DNA of 64,000 bases. Source: Chlamydoabsidia padenii (lineage: Eukaryota; Mucoromycota; Mucoromycetes; Mucorales; Cunninghamellaceae). The DNA lies in the NCBI GenBank assembly GCA_025330725.1, contig JAIWND010000004.1:310001-374000 (forward strand), given 5' to 3'. Under the pieces are notes generated by a model. That model saw only the letters and a list, made by a program, of their open reading frames with translations. It searched no databases and was not told the origin of the DNA. Both the position numbers and the translations under genes were made by a program. Below are positions 12,089-23,334 of the stretch, in pieces (the stretch's first letter is position 1; every line of letters begins with the position of its first letter).

Positions 12089-13341
12089 AGGGGGCTCTTA
12101 AAAACTTACGTATTATATCACAGTAATTAACCTGTTGTTTTATTATATATAGGGGTATCGATACCATTGATTCTTAGTTATCAAGATCATTATGATGTGG
12201 ATGGACAACATCATTACTTTTCGCAACCTCTTCTTCAAACAACGATGGTATTCTTGGGTGAACTCTTATGTATCTTTGGCATCCAGGTGGTCAGTAAAGC
12301 GTCTTCCTGGTTAGATCGATCATTATTGGACTCGGCACAAATTAATCGACAAGGTAACTATTCGGAGGATGACAATGAATGGCATATCCAACGCACTTCA
12401 TGGTTTTGGTCTGGTCTCTGGTTTATTCTTCCTAGCGTGTGTGATCTTCTATCAACGACTGTAAGTAGCTAATGTGTAGCCTTTTTTTTTTGTCATACAT
12501 AGATACTAACTAGATATATATATAGATGTTGAACCTTGGCCTGATCTATAGCACACCTTCAATCTTTCAAATGGTCCGAAGTAGTATTGTTGGATTCTCA
12601 GCTATATTCAGCTTCTTCTTCTTGTCTCGTCGATTCTTGGGCCATGAATGGATCTCGGTGGCTACTTTGTTTGGTGGACTTGGGATAGTTATCTATTATG
12701 CTGTGATTGGTAGCCCATCTGTGGTCGCAGACGCTTCAACTGAATCTTATTGGCTGGGACCTGTCCTTCTTGTCTCTTCTCAAGTCTTTGTTGCCTGTCA
12801 ATTCATCTTGGAAGAATACTTGATGGATCGATTCCAAATGGAACCGGTGCGTGCCATGGGAATTGAAGGTGTCTTTGGTACTTTGCTGCTTGGTCTTGGT
12901 TTGGTAATGGCTGCCTTCTTTGCCCCTGGGTTATCGGTCTTTGATATCAAGACAGGGGTGTCACAACTCATTCACTCGTATGATTTATTGCAATCTGCTA
13001 TTGTCTTGGCTGTCATGGTGGCTGTATTCAACTTGTTTGGTTTGGCTGTAAGCACGACGGTGGGTATACCTGGACGAAGTGTATTGGATGCTATAAGGTA
13101 ATGATCAATAAAGAGGGGTAATATTGTTCTAACATCTTTTTATCATAGAACGGTGCTTATTTGGGTCATTGCTGCTCATTATGGCTATGATTCATTCTCT
13201 TGGATTCAACTGGTTGGTTTCTTTACTCTGTTGATTGGGATCTTCTTATTCAATGGTGTCTTTACTGCTGTCAAAACCGCATTCCGTCAACAATGGGCAA
13301 GACAAGATACCAATGGTGAAAGAGCTCCTCTTTTATCTTGA
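11969..13341 (+). CDS. SLC35F6-like drug/metabolite-superfamily transporter
   Basis: Four exons (11969-12017, 12153-12460, 12526-13097, 13149-13341) give 373 residues with about ten hydrophobic segments. Family-typical blocks are VFLGELLC, LPSVCDLLST, FQMVRSSIVGFSAIFS, FILEEYLMDRF with RAMGIEGVFG, and RSVLDAIRTVLIW. These align in order with human SLC35F6 (ANT2-binding protein) from memory. The family is in the drug/metabolite transporter clan; the human protein is lysosomal/mitochondrial and its substrate is unknown, so none is assigned. The C-terminus ends RAPLLS, a possible dileucine sorting signal. Intron 1 carries about 32 A in a row. Confidence 0.9.
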
Positions 13342-13829
13342 TCGCCGCCCTCCCTTCCCTCTACACATTTATATATACGCACTGTTTTAGTAGTTATATT
13401 CCCCTCTTCTTATCAATTTAACAATAAAGATCACCAGTTTTTACCCCATTAAAAAAACAATGATATGATATGATATGACATACATACATTAAAAATGATA
13501 CTATACTAAAAGTATACTACAGCTAGGTGGTTGTTTGTTTCCCAAAAGCCCACATTTATAGCCAAGAGATACCATAGCTTAGTACAGGATGCAGCATGGA
13601 CGGTATTCTACAAAACATTGTTGGTTAAATTCCAAAAACAAAAAGTAGAGTTAATCTACTATCTTCTCTACCTGATCACGATAAGGATCAAAGAGTATGC
13701 TTTCTCTTTCGGTATTTCAAATCCCGCTCCTGGAGTGACATTTATGCGAATGATTTTTTTTTTTCAAATCCCTCTTTCCCCTTTTCTTTATATACTCACT
13801 TTACTAAAAATTGCTTTTACTTTTGTTGT
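13342..13829. other. Intergenic region after the SLC35F6-like gene
   Basis: No supported gene. It contains a polyadenylation signal near 13421, a TGATA/ATGAT repeat near 13460-13480 and an inverted copy of the promoter motif at 13714-13727, followed by a TATA-like stretch near 13790. Confidence 0.5.
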
Positions 13830-14367
13830 TTGACACTCATTAACATTCATTCCATTCTTCTTCTTCCCTCCCCCCTCTCTCTGGAAGCATACCCAGATCC
13901 GTCACACTCAAGTCAGGCTTTTTTTATCAAACAAACAGGTAAAAACACACATACTTAATACTAATCAAGTCACTATTGATGGGAAACATCACTGGAATGG
14001 ATCAAGGTCAAATAGGTGAATCGGATACGAAACTGTCTATTCCTAACCTGTCTTTTATATGTATTTATTAAATTACCCCTCTCTGGTCCGCTTCTTCTGG
14101 TACAGTAAACTATGCACCACAATTTCTCCATTATATATGTCTCACGGGAATCCGTCCGGCGCTCCTTCCGTGATGATGCCAATAAACGACACAGCAGGAT
14201 TGAATCAAGGTAACAAAAAAAAAAAAAAAAAAAGCATAGAAGAAACACATACATACAATGGCTTTTCCTCCTTTTTTTTTTTTTTTTTCTATTCTAATGT
14301 AGAAACTTTTACCTGTGCTTGTGACATGACCGGTGACGATGAACATGAACACAAACTCCAACTCTAA
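13830..14367 (+). CDS. Possible 45-residue protein gene with a 5' UTR intron
   Basis: A short coding sequence begins at ATG 14137, runs to 14209, skips an intron with A16 and T18 tracts (14210-14302) and ends 14303-14367. The predicted peptide starts MSHGNPSGAPSVMMPINDT and ends DDEHEHKLQL, with a CAC pair. A plausible 5' UTR intron (donor CAG|GTAAAA near 13939, acceptor TACAG at 14103, branch CTAAC) and a polyadenylation signal near 14470 suggest a real transcript. I do not recognise the protein, and its amino-acid evidence is thin. It could be an untranslated RNA or part of a longer model. The range includes the proposed untranslated leader. Confidence 0.33.
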
Positions 14368-14625
14368 AATAATCTACTCTAGATCCATTATGGTGCCTTT
14401 AGCGAATAGACAGTCTCAAACAACACAAAACATGTATATAGCTTAGCCTTCTTCCCAGGATTGGTTATAATAAAATCAGGTTACTTTGGTCATGTAAAAC
14501 GGCGGGATTTTAAAATGTGTGGGGTTGTGAAACATATAAAAAAGGAAAAGACCACCTTCCACTCCTTCTCTTCTCTTCTTTATTCTCTCATTCTTTTTGA
14601 AAAAATAAAAAAATAAAAAAATCAT

Positions 14626-15294
14626 ATGCAGGCAACATATAGTTTACTACCCTATCTGTCTTCTCTAACTGGTGATTCGACTTGTATCGATATGGATCAC
14701 AACAACAATTATCCCGCCACACACTTCAACAAGAGTAATAAAATCGACTTGAACCAAGACATCTGTCACCATGATGCTTCAACCCTGATACTCTGGATGA
14801 ATGGCTATGGAATTATCTCATCAGTTCTACATCCGACAATAACGTCAACAACAAATATGGTTGGACAACCTTTGATGCGATATATTCATAACGATGACAT
14901 TCCCCTTTTATGTGGCGCCCTACAACGACAAGACGAACCCTCGATTGATCTTCGATGCAACTTCTCAATGCGACCTACAGATTTTGATACACTTTACCAT
15001 TTTAAAGCCACGATCACAAGCACATGGGATACTTTATGTGTCATGCGACCTTTGCATAGGACACCCTCTTCCTTTTGTCGGTCCATCTTTCTTCAGTTAC
15101 AACAAACGTTATGGTCAGCGGCTGAACAAGGGTTTATCAAATTGGCTCGTGTGTTATCTGATCGATGTTATTCTTCCTCGTCTTTTTGGATCAAAGCTTC
15201 CGAATTGGCATTATATTGTTTGGTGGCGGAAACGAAATCAAGGCGTGCCGAGATTCTGGATCGTTGGCGGTCTTGGTTACCCATCCTAATATAG
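14626..15294 (+). CDS. Single-exon hypothetical protein with PAS-like fold
   Basis: An uninterrupted 222-residue frame starts at the first ATG after an A-rich leader. A segment around residues 55-140 reads like a PAS domain: ILWMNGYGIISSV, then GQPLMRYIHNDDIPLLCGAL and a strand-rich stretch ending TWDTLCVMRP. The second half is helical with W-rich patches and no motif I recognise. No flavin-binding GxNCRFLQ motif of LOV domains is visible. A promoter motif copy at 14512-14527, same orientation, and a polyadenylation signal near 15382 support a complete gene. Lack of introns is unusual in this window. Function unknown; the PAS assignment is from pattern only. Confidence 0.62.
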   Translation: MQATYSLLPYLSSLTGDSTCIDMDHNNNYPATHFNKSNKIDLNQDICHHDASTLILWMNGYGIISSVLHPTITSTTNMVGQPLMRYIHNDDIPLLCGALQRQDEPSIDLRCNFSMRPTDFDTLYHFKATITSTWDTLCVMRPLHRTPSSFCRSIFLQLQQTLWSAAEQGFIKLARVLSDRCYSSSSFWIKASELALYCLVAETKSRRAEILDRWRSWLPILI

Positions 15295-15518
15295 TTATAC
15301 ATAATACAATTCCTCCCACCATCATTAATACATACTTGGATATAAATCATCCTTCTTTTTTATTGTTTTTAAAAGATTGTTAAATAAAACTGCACATATA
15401 TGTCAAAAAGTTAGTACTAGATATGTAGAGGGGAAAAGAGTGGGGATGCTATTATCTATAATGATGGACTTTATTTATACTAAAAAGGAAATGGGGAGGG
15501 AGAGGGAAAGATGGTTAT

Positions 15519-16582
15519 TCAATGGCCACGGCTCTAAACAAATATGACAAAGTAGGATGGTAAGTTACATTTGATGGATCTGGTTTGGCTTGTATCATCT
15601 TACCTGGGTGATAGAGCCTATCAAACTTTTGGCCCCAAAAGTTAACATAGTTCCCAACTACAAAAAAAAAGAAAAGAGATAGTTAGTATATAATAGTTAT
15701 TCATGCCTTGTCCTCCCCCCCTCCCTTTTTCTTTTTACTTTACCTGACTGGTGGCACCATCGACCCACTCGGCTTCATCAAGTCGTCTATCCAAGAATCG
15801 ATATGTTTCCACAAATCCCGGAGATATATCCTGTGACATGTATAGTTCAGTTGCAGAATAAATTGCCGCCAAAGCTGCACGTTTCGTATACCAATTCATC
15901 TATACACATAATCAATCAACCAGTCAGTCAATTCTCCCCTCCTCCTCTTTACTACTCACATCAGGACTACGATCACCAGCATAGTACCAGATATCATCCA
16001 CCAAATTAGACAAGTGACGGAATCCAATAGAAGCATGGGTTGGATGGGCAAGAATGGCGAGAGCTTCAGGCCAACGACGGGCATAAGGTTCCAGTAAATC
16101 GAGTCGACGTGCTGTTAGAGTACGCACACGTTGAGGTATCGAAGTTTCTTTCGGTGATTGTTGAATGGCAAACTGGGTGAATTGTTGTTGACACTGATCC
16201 AAATAAGCATCAATAAGACCAATGGGACCACCAGGGAACACGCCATGCACCACAGACGGCAGATTCATATCGGAAGCACCTCGAGCCAAACTTTCCATTG
16301 TCCAACCGTGAGCAGGTACATGTCGTAAGGTTGCTTGTAAAAGTGACTGGCGAATGTCGTGTTGGTCATTGTTAGAAGGTTGTTCGTGAGCTTTGGTTGT
16401 AGAGCTAGGTTATTTAATTAGCAAGTTTAGTATTAAAGTCAACAGGAAAAGGTGTGCATGACTTACTTTGTTGTAGTGTTATACGATTGCACTGAAGAAG
16501 ATAATGCCGAGAATGGTCGTGTCATTCTATAAAAGGAGACAGTTGACTTGACGTGGCAAAGAGGAGTGAGGGACCGTAACAT
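15519..16582 (-). CDS. COQ9: Ubiquinone biosynthesis protein COQ9
   Basis: Five coding exons: 16582-16467, 16404-15960, 15899-15744, 15657-about 15604, and a 15-nt last exon 15533-15519. The core is unmistakable: DIRQSLLQATLRHVPAHGW, SLARGASDMNLPSVVHGVFP, then RSPDMNWYTKRAALAAIYS and YRFLDRRLDEAEWVDGA. COQ9 is a TetR-like lipid-binding protein that presents the quinone precursor to COQ7 in the mitochondrial CoQ synthome. I chose ATG 16582 over the in-frame ATG 16525 because it gives a better basic presequence (MLRSLTPLCHVKS). The last intron is inferred from its GTAAGA donor and TTTAG acceptor; without it the protein would end three codons later at 15595. COQ9 and eL18 start 224 bp apart, head to head. 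Confidence 0.93.
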
Positions 16583-16805
16583 TGTTTAAAAAAGAAAGAA
16601 AAAAAAAAAAAAAGTAAAGGAAGAAAAGAAAACATCACGACCCCCCTTTCCCTCTTTATTTTTCTTGAGTGAGCCGGGGTTTGAAAATGAATTATTTTAA
16701 ACACCCGACGTCAGCGCATGCCATAGGAAACAATGAAAATCTAATGCTACCTCTCTTTTCTCTCTCTCTCTTTGAAGGAATCCACTTTTGGTCGATAAAC
16801 ACACA

Positions 16806-17573
16806 ATGGTAAGAACTCACCCTGAAAACAATGACAATCGATGGACAACAACGATAAAATGAAATGGATGGATGGATGGATGGATGGATGATGCGGGATA
16901 TTCACTTTTTTGTTTTCCAACAATGATAGGGTATTGACATCAAGAAACACCACGTTAAGAACAGCAACCGCACTGCTCCCAAGTCTGACAATGTCTACTT
17001 GCAACTCTTGGTCAAGGTAAATGAAGAAAATCCTTGATATCAACAACAGCAACAATTGAAAATTGACCCCCTTCTTTTTTTTTTCTTCACTCTTAATCCA
17101 TCTAGTTGTATCGTTTCCTCGCTCGTCGTACCGATGCCAACTTCAACAAGGTCGTCTTGAAGCGTCTCTTCATGTCCCGCATCAACCGTCCTCCCGTCAC
17201 TGTCTCTCGTTTGGCCAAGTATGCTGCCAAGAAGGATGTCGCCAACAAGACCTTTGTTGTCGTCGGTACCGTCACTGATGACTCTCGTCTTTTGGACTTG
17301 CCCAAGTTGTCTTTGGCTGCTCTCCATGTCACCAAGACTGCCAAGGCTCGTATCTTGAAGGCTGGTGGTGAAATCATCACTCTCGATCAATTGGCTCTCC
17401 GTGCTCCTACTGGTGCCAACACTGTTTTGGTGCGTGGTGCCAAGAACAACCGTGAAGCCGTCAAGCACTTTGGTATGGGTCCTCACAAGAACAAGAAGCC
17501 TTATGTCCGCTCCAAGGGTCGCAAGTTTGAAAAGGCTCGTGGTAAGCGTGCTTCTCGTGGTTTCAAGGTTTAA
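16806..17573 (+). CDS. RPL18: 60S ribosomal protein eL18
   Basis: The first exon is only the start codon (16806-16808), followed by a 121-nt intron, then 16930-17016 and 17106-17573. The join gives [20 protein letters not shown], the classic eL18 N-terminus. The protein continues with [31 protein letters not shown] and ends [10 protein letters not shown], 187 residues in all. Codon use is strongly biased (CGT, AAG, GGT, GTC), as expected for a highly expressed gene. Intron 1 holds a GGAT-type repeat and a GCGGGATAT sequence at 16892-16901. A motif copy sits at 16674-16690. Confidence 0.97.
16863..16890 (+). repeat. ATGG/GGAT microsatellite in eL18 intron 1
   Basis: About six ATGG units in tandem inside the first intron of eL18, comparable to the array in eL33 intron 1. 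Confidence 0.85.
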
Positions 17574-18488
17574 TGAAAAAGATACTTGGTTGTCTCTTTT
17601 TCTTTATTCCTTCTCTCTGTCTCATTTGTTACTACTACTGTTTTTATTTTTACTCCCTTATACATTATTTGCCCCCTCCCCATTGATTGTTTTTTTTTTA
17701 TATTGTGTATTTACAAATAAAAGGACTGGATTCAATATAGATTACTATAAGTTTGGTATTGTGTCATGGAATAAAGAGAGGGTATGGTTTGGTGTGTATA
17801 GTATGAATGGATATGCTTGGGTGATATGCCGGGAATTAAAAATAAAAATTGATATGCAGCCAGGTGGTGGAAAAGCAGGGCACTTTTTTTTTTATAGATA
17901 CTTGTATTTGAGATCTGGTCTATTCAGTATACTTGATTCTTCAGGATCATCTCATTTACAACTAGATCCATATGTCTTCTCACATATACATTTACTTTAT
18001 AGGTGTTTTAGGGCCACTGATACATTAGAATTTGTAACTTGTTCCAATCCCACCCCTTTTGATTATGACTTCAACATTTTCTTTCCTAAAGAAGACCTCT
18101 TCGTGTCTGTCTTTCTTTTAGGTGCTTACAAGTAGGCTACTCACTAGCATTTTTAGATCTAAACCAGTTTCCCATTGATAAAGAGTATTGAATATGTATT
18201 TCGTCTTTTGCATGAGACTATAAAAGACAATGTAGTAGATATCACAATATGGTGTAGTGTACTTTTTTTTTATACCTTACTAGCCTTTCCACTGTTTCTA
18301 CACTGACATCATACTACTGCATTTGGATCAATGAGTTTAGGCTTGGAATAGGGGTCGTCGATCTTTTTCTTTTTTTTTTTTTTTTTTTTTTTTTGTGGCG
18401 GCGCATAAAGTCCGACATTTTATATATCGACCTCGCAGATTTTTCCCTTTTCTTCTTCTTTTCTCTCTCTCTCATTATAATTTACCTC
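17574..18488. other. Intergenic region between eL18 and the DUF4112 gene
   Basis: No supported gene. A long frame at 17365-18135 is the eL18 antisense-phase shadow running into non-coding DNA. A polyadenylation signal lies near 17716. T24 lies at 18371-18394, and a weak motif-like sequence (ccgggaattaaaaat) at 17828-17842. Confidence 0.55.
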
Positions 18489-19226
18489 ATGTTTCGGCGA
18501 AGAACAACAGTTAATCGACCTTTATTAACTCTACCTAAACGAGACCAATATGTCTTGGACAAGTATACCCGACGAATGAAGACCTTTGACGAAATGTTTT
18601 ATGTCTGTTGCTGTTGGATTGGGTATGATGTACTCCTAGGTAAGCCACGATGGTTGTTGAAAGGCGGTAAGTATATGTAACTCACTCTTTGAACTTTGTA
18701 TATAGAATTCATCCCTGTTGTTGGTAAAGTCATCTCACTCTGTTTCGCCCTGTCCATGTATCGTCTAGCCTGCCAAGCAGATCTACCCAAGAATATTCGA
18801 CATCGAATGTTGTATCATATCAGTGTGGACTTTTTGGTAAGTATGATAAAGCGAATACAATAGGAGGAGTGAGGGACTAACATACACTTTTGAATCACAT
18901 GGGCGGGTTATTCAAGTTAGGGTTGATCCCCATTCTGGGAATCTTACTGGACGCTGTAAGTGTTAACCAAAATAATCAATATACATAGGTGATGGTAGCC
19001 AATAGGTTGTCAAGTGCCACAGAATTAATTCCTCTCCTTTATATAATAGTTATACCGGGCACACAGTAAGAATACAAAGTTATTAAGAAGGTACCTGTAT
19101 GAACGTGCACGACAAAACGGCGAAAACACATCGACACCGACTACTAATAACTCCACTACAGCCACCACAGAGTCATTCACTACAGCAACTGACAATACCC
19201 AACAATTGTTACTGGACAATAAATAG
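18489..19226 (+). CDS. DUF4112-family small membrane protein
   Basis: Four exons (18489-18639, 18706-18836, 18917-18955, 19050-19226) close to 165 codons. The signature spans two exon joins: YHISVDFL|LGLIPILGILLDA|LYRAHSKNTKLL. This matches the DUF4112 pattern (D-F-x-x-G-x-x-P-x-x-G, then D and a basic N-rich segment). An upstream hydrophobic stretch (EFIPVVGKVISLCFALSMY) is the other membrane segment. The third-exon acceptor is the AAG before TTAGGG; an earlier ATGGGCGGG would break the family pattern. The tail is Thr/Asn-rich and low complexity. The function of DUF4112 proteins is unknown. Confidence 0.85.
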
Positions 19227-19484
19227 TTTAGAATAGGTTTTATAGTACTATATGTATTTATATTTATTGTAATTTGTCAATAAAGTCCATGATACAATTT
19301 ATTTTTAACCTTCTTATCTTTAAATCCCGACAATCAAAATTTACTCTAAAGTAATTGGCGGCCTCTTTTTTTTTTTTTTTTTTTTTTTTCAACCCCTTCT
19401 TCCTTCCCTCTTCTCTTTTTACTTCTTGACACACTCGGTCTATTACTGATTTGATATATAGAATTATTCTCGTCATCAACTATC

Positions 19485-20988
19485 ATGGCTGAACCTGGGA
19501 AAGGTAGGAAATGCATTATGAATATATTATAAAGCTCTTGGTACTCTCAAGTCTCATCTTTTCTTTTCTTTACTTTTTTACACAGTGTCTCTTGATGAAA
19601 AACGACCTTCTCTAGTGGTGGATGGTGGAGCACCTCCTGTACCAACATCAACAAAAGAACAAGCAGGTGCTGAATCTATGTCACCCATCAACACACAGCA
19701 ACAACAAGAACTGAAGGGTGTTGACGTCAACGACTCTTTAGCGGAAAGCATCAAGTCTGTCAACCTCGAATCGACCAGTCCTACTAATGAAACGATTAAC
19801 TCACCCACCATTCCCTCAGCCACAATAACAGTGGATGCGAACATGGCGGAACCTACCGAAACGAAGGATAATGGCACTAAAGATCAACAAACAGCAGCAG
19901 CACCTCATCCTCTTGTTGCTCAACTCAAGCAACAAATATATCAACAACGCCAAGTACTTGACCATTTAGAAGTGGAGCGATCTCAATACCGACTGGACGT
20001 TCAAAGCCTGACGGAGCGACTCGGACAGATGAAGACCAAGATACAACAAAGGGCAGAGGCACAACAACAACTGGAAAGCAACTATGTCGAACACGTGCGA
20101 TCGATGCGGGCCACCTCAGACGATATGGAATCCATCGGTGTCAAGCTCAAGCAACTCAAAAAGAAGATCCGTGAATTGGCCGACGAATTATTAGAACAAG
20201 CCGATCCTGTGGTGGCAACCAAAGCTTTGCGTACATTCTGGCTCAACTTGCATGATTGTATCCAAGGTATGGGTAATCCTCTTCCTCTCCACCGGGTGCG
20301 AATGCTTACGGAAAAGTTTATGATGGATGTCTTGGTACAAAACATGAACCTGAATGTGTTTCCTGGCCTGGGTATCTCGGATCACTACAATGAATTGTCG
20401 TTTTGGCTGGATAAATACGATCAAGGCGGCAATAACTTTTCGACTCGGTTACGACAGGAGACCGCTTTGGTCATGGTCAAGAAAACGGGTACGGGCGATC
20501 TTCACAAACGACTTCATGAAGCAGTGCAAGCAAATTGGAAATTTTTATATGGTGGATTGATCAAGGCATATCCGTTTGCGTATCAATATGATAAATATGA
20601 ACCTAATACTCGTATTCATTATGGTGCCAAAGTCCAGAAACTGGTGGAATTCTCAATGTCTCTTGGATTTGCCATGAAGGGTCAAGAAGTGGATGTGGCG
20701 GCGGCGGAGACAAGGGAACGGGTTCAATTATTCGATAGCTCACTGATGGTGGATGAAGATGGTCAAACGTCAGGTATTGTCGATTTCTGTGTGTGTCCTC
20801 CTTTTGTGGTTTATGGTCCCCAGATATATACGTTGGAGAAGGGTCGGGTCCTTTGCTCGCCTTTACCTTCTTCTTCCTCTTCTAAATCAATCAATAAGGA
20901 TTTGGTGGAATCTTACAATGCCGACACTACTTCTAGCCCCATACCTACCTCTAACAGTACCACTGCCACTTCTCCTATCCCTACTTGA
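19485..20988 (+). CDS. Conserved coiled-coil protein of unknown function
   Basis: A 19-nt start exon (19485-19503, MAEPGK) joins through a short intron to one long exon (19586-20988) for 473 residues. Residues about 1-115 are low complexity (Thr/Ser/Gln). Residues about 120-200 are a long charged coiled coil (heptads around RLGQMKTKIQQRAEAQQQLE and VKLKQLKKKIRELADELLEQ). The remainder looks globular: a GLGISDHYNELSFWLDKYD block, LFYGGLIKAYPFAYQYDKYE-like aromatic stretches and a VDFCVCPPFVVYG segment. I do not recognise the family. An inverted motif copy lies at 19319-19330, and polyadenylation signals near 21037-21056. Confidence 0.8.
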
Positions 20989-22819
20989 TTAGTTAGTATC
21001 ATTATTATTACCACTCTTTCTTTTATATTGTTATAAATAAATAAACTATCTTAAATAAACTCTTGTTTTTTACTTTGTATGTATAAATCGGGATCTTCAA
21101 TCGTCACTAGGATGATTTATGACACCTCTGGGCAGATCTATTAAACAGTTTAAACAAGACAATGTTTTTTTTTTTAAAAAAAAAGGATAAAGTTGAAAGA
21201 GAGAGAGAGAGAAGGTTTTTATTATGTAATATCTACAAAAGGGGATCCTATTACTTCTATTCTAATGTACAAGCTAAAGTCTAGTTGACATCTATAATCT
21301 ATTGCAAAAGAGAGAGTCCAAGTTCACTTCATCTTGCAGTACCACATTGGTTTGAAGTTGTTGTCAGCCATCAAGTCCATCCATTCATTTATAGTATTGA
21401 GAATTATGTGTGATTTACCGACTGTTACATCCAAGACCATGCTGCTGCAACTGGTGACCTTCGTATCCGAAGACTAGGATGACACCACCAAGAGATGTTG
21501 CATTGACAAAAAGGAGTACACCGAGCTTTTCTTTTTTCTTTGATAAGGTCGAATAATTACTGATATCGACCACCCGAGTTTATATCAGAGCCACAGTTGT
21601 CGTTGTAAGAAGAGCGATGAGTAAGGACAAAGTTGTTAAGACATTTGCTGAACATATACATATATATATAAGGTGACAATTAATTAGTAACATCGGTCCC
21701 GATGACGAGGATTAAGCCATACCTTGAATCGTCATGTTATGTGTATACTTTCATAAAGTGAAGCATAGTCACCTATGAATTAATCAAACGTGTTGAAAAA
21801 GTAATTCAAAAGGAAAGAAAAAGATTGAGAAAAAAAAAAAAAAAAAAAAAAAAAGACATCGCCAAGATTTCTTTGTGCTTCCTGTCGGGATTTGAAATTT
21901 CAATAATGATATGCCGCTTGTCTTCTCATATTTGCATTGGAACCTTATCTAAAGTGGATTTGTACCAGTTCTCCTTGGCTATTGTCATGCACTGCATGGG
22001 TAAGCGAACAGGTAGGTACTCAACTAGCATATATTGTCATATGATTGATTAAAACAGTACTAGTAGACATGTAAAGTGGACCGAGCAAAAAGACTAAATG
22101 GAGATGATACCCCGAGAAAGAGAAAAACAGACCCTATAACCAATGATTAACTGTTCAACATAAAAACAGAAATACTATGATCGGAGTTGAGGTTCATAAA
22201 GGAACGATGACCGCCTTTACCTTTTCCCGTTAACATAAAAGCAATTATACGTAGTCAAATCATGTTACAAAGAGATTGGCTTTTTTCAAAAGATCCATCA
22301 ACAATCGTCCGTTTTCTTCCTTACAAACCCGGGTCCCTTTTTGATGACAATGCAATATGGACATCGCCACGTTGTGAAATGTAAACCCCGATAACGTCAG
22401 ATTTGTGATCAATTCTTTTTTTTTTTTTTTTTGCAATTAACTTTTTATGGAAGTATTAGTTATCCTATGTGCTACTTGTGTACTTTCAAAAAAGATTTGA
22501 TATGTTGAAAAAGGAGATCCGCAGTTATGATTATGTAAAAGAATAAAGGTAGGAACTACTGTAGAAGAAAAAAAAAAGGGGGGGGATGCAACTTCATTCG
22601 TATCGACGATCCGATAGAAAATCTGTGCGGTGTAAGGTGGGATGGATTTCCCCCGAGAAATGGACCAATCAAATGTCGGGAAATGAAAATGTCGGGAGGT
22701 ATAAATAGAAAGTCATTGTTCTCGCTGTCTTTCCTCTTTCTTTCCTTTATTTTTTCTTAATCCCCCCTTTTTTTTATTTTTTATTTTTTATTTTTTATTT
22801 TTTACTTTTTACTTTTACT
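20989..22819. other. Large intergenic region with one decayed gene
   Basis: Apart from the probable pseudogene at 21330-21735, I see no gene. Notable are GA repeats near 21200, motif copies at 21885-21900 and 22676-22690, a poly-A run at 21830-21854, and a TATA-like ggtataaatag at 22698-22708 serving the Zn-cluster gene. Confidence 0.5.
21330..21735 (-). pseudogene. Probable decayed small membrane-protein gene
   Basis: A start exon MTIQ (21735-21723) splices through a normal-looking intron (GTATGG... TTCAG) into a hydrophobic frame ANVLTTLSLLIALLTTTT. That frame hits TAA right after VALI, yet continues in the same frame through TRVVDISNYSTLSKKKEK into a second membrane-like block KLGVLLFVNATSLGGVILVF and GYEGHQLQQHGLGC. 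A GTAAAT donor then faces no AG acceptor before a final possible block FKPMWYCKMK. One nonsense codon and a lost acceptor look like recent decay. A minus-strand AATAAA at about 21218 and a motif copy about 150 bp upstream support a former gene. The family is not recognised; unusual splicing is an alternative. Confidence 0.4.
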
Positions 22820-23300
22820 ATGCAAAACGGCAATCAACCATTCTTATCTACGTTAAACAATCAAACTTCAAATGATCCAACCTATGCTTCTGGTGGCAAT
22901 CCATCTCCTATTATGTACTCCGACGATCATCCTTCTACCCAACAACCATCAAGAAAAGTAAAAACATCAAAACGAAAACAGGTCAAAAATGCATGCAGTA
23001 AGTCCTACAACTCTTTAATTTACATAAAAGGTTAACTAACTCCTGATATTTTGTTTTTGTTGTACTAATAGCCAACTGTCAAAAAGCTTGCAAAAAGTGC
23101 GATGAAGGACGAGCATGCCAACGATGTATAAAACTTGGTATTGCAGATACCTGTATTGACTCACCAAGAAGGGATAGATTAAAAGGTGTAAAACGTGGAC
23201 CCTATAAAAAACGTCAACAACAGAAAGGTGGTAAGCGGAAACCCACGAGGTTTTGCCATGCACAAAAACAAATATGATGATAGTCCTAACCCTTTTTGGT

Positions 23301-23334
<34 letters not shown>

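Noticed and set aside
16522..16704. 60-codon minus-strand frame at the COQ9 5' end
   Set aside because: It is in a different frame from the COQ9 presequence and consists mainly of a Phe/Lys-coding T/A tract.
17365..18135. 256-codon frame overlapping eL18
   Set aside because: The first part is a shadow frame of the eL18 coding exon and the rest is T-rich 3' sequence; no protein-like pattern.
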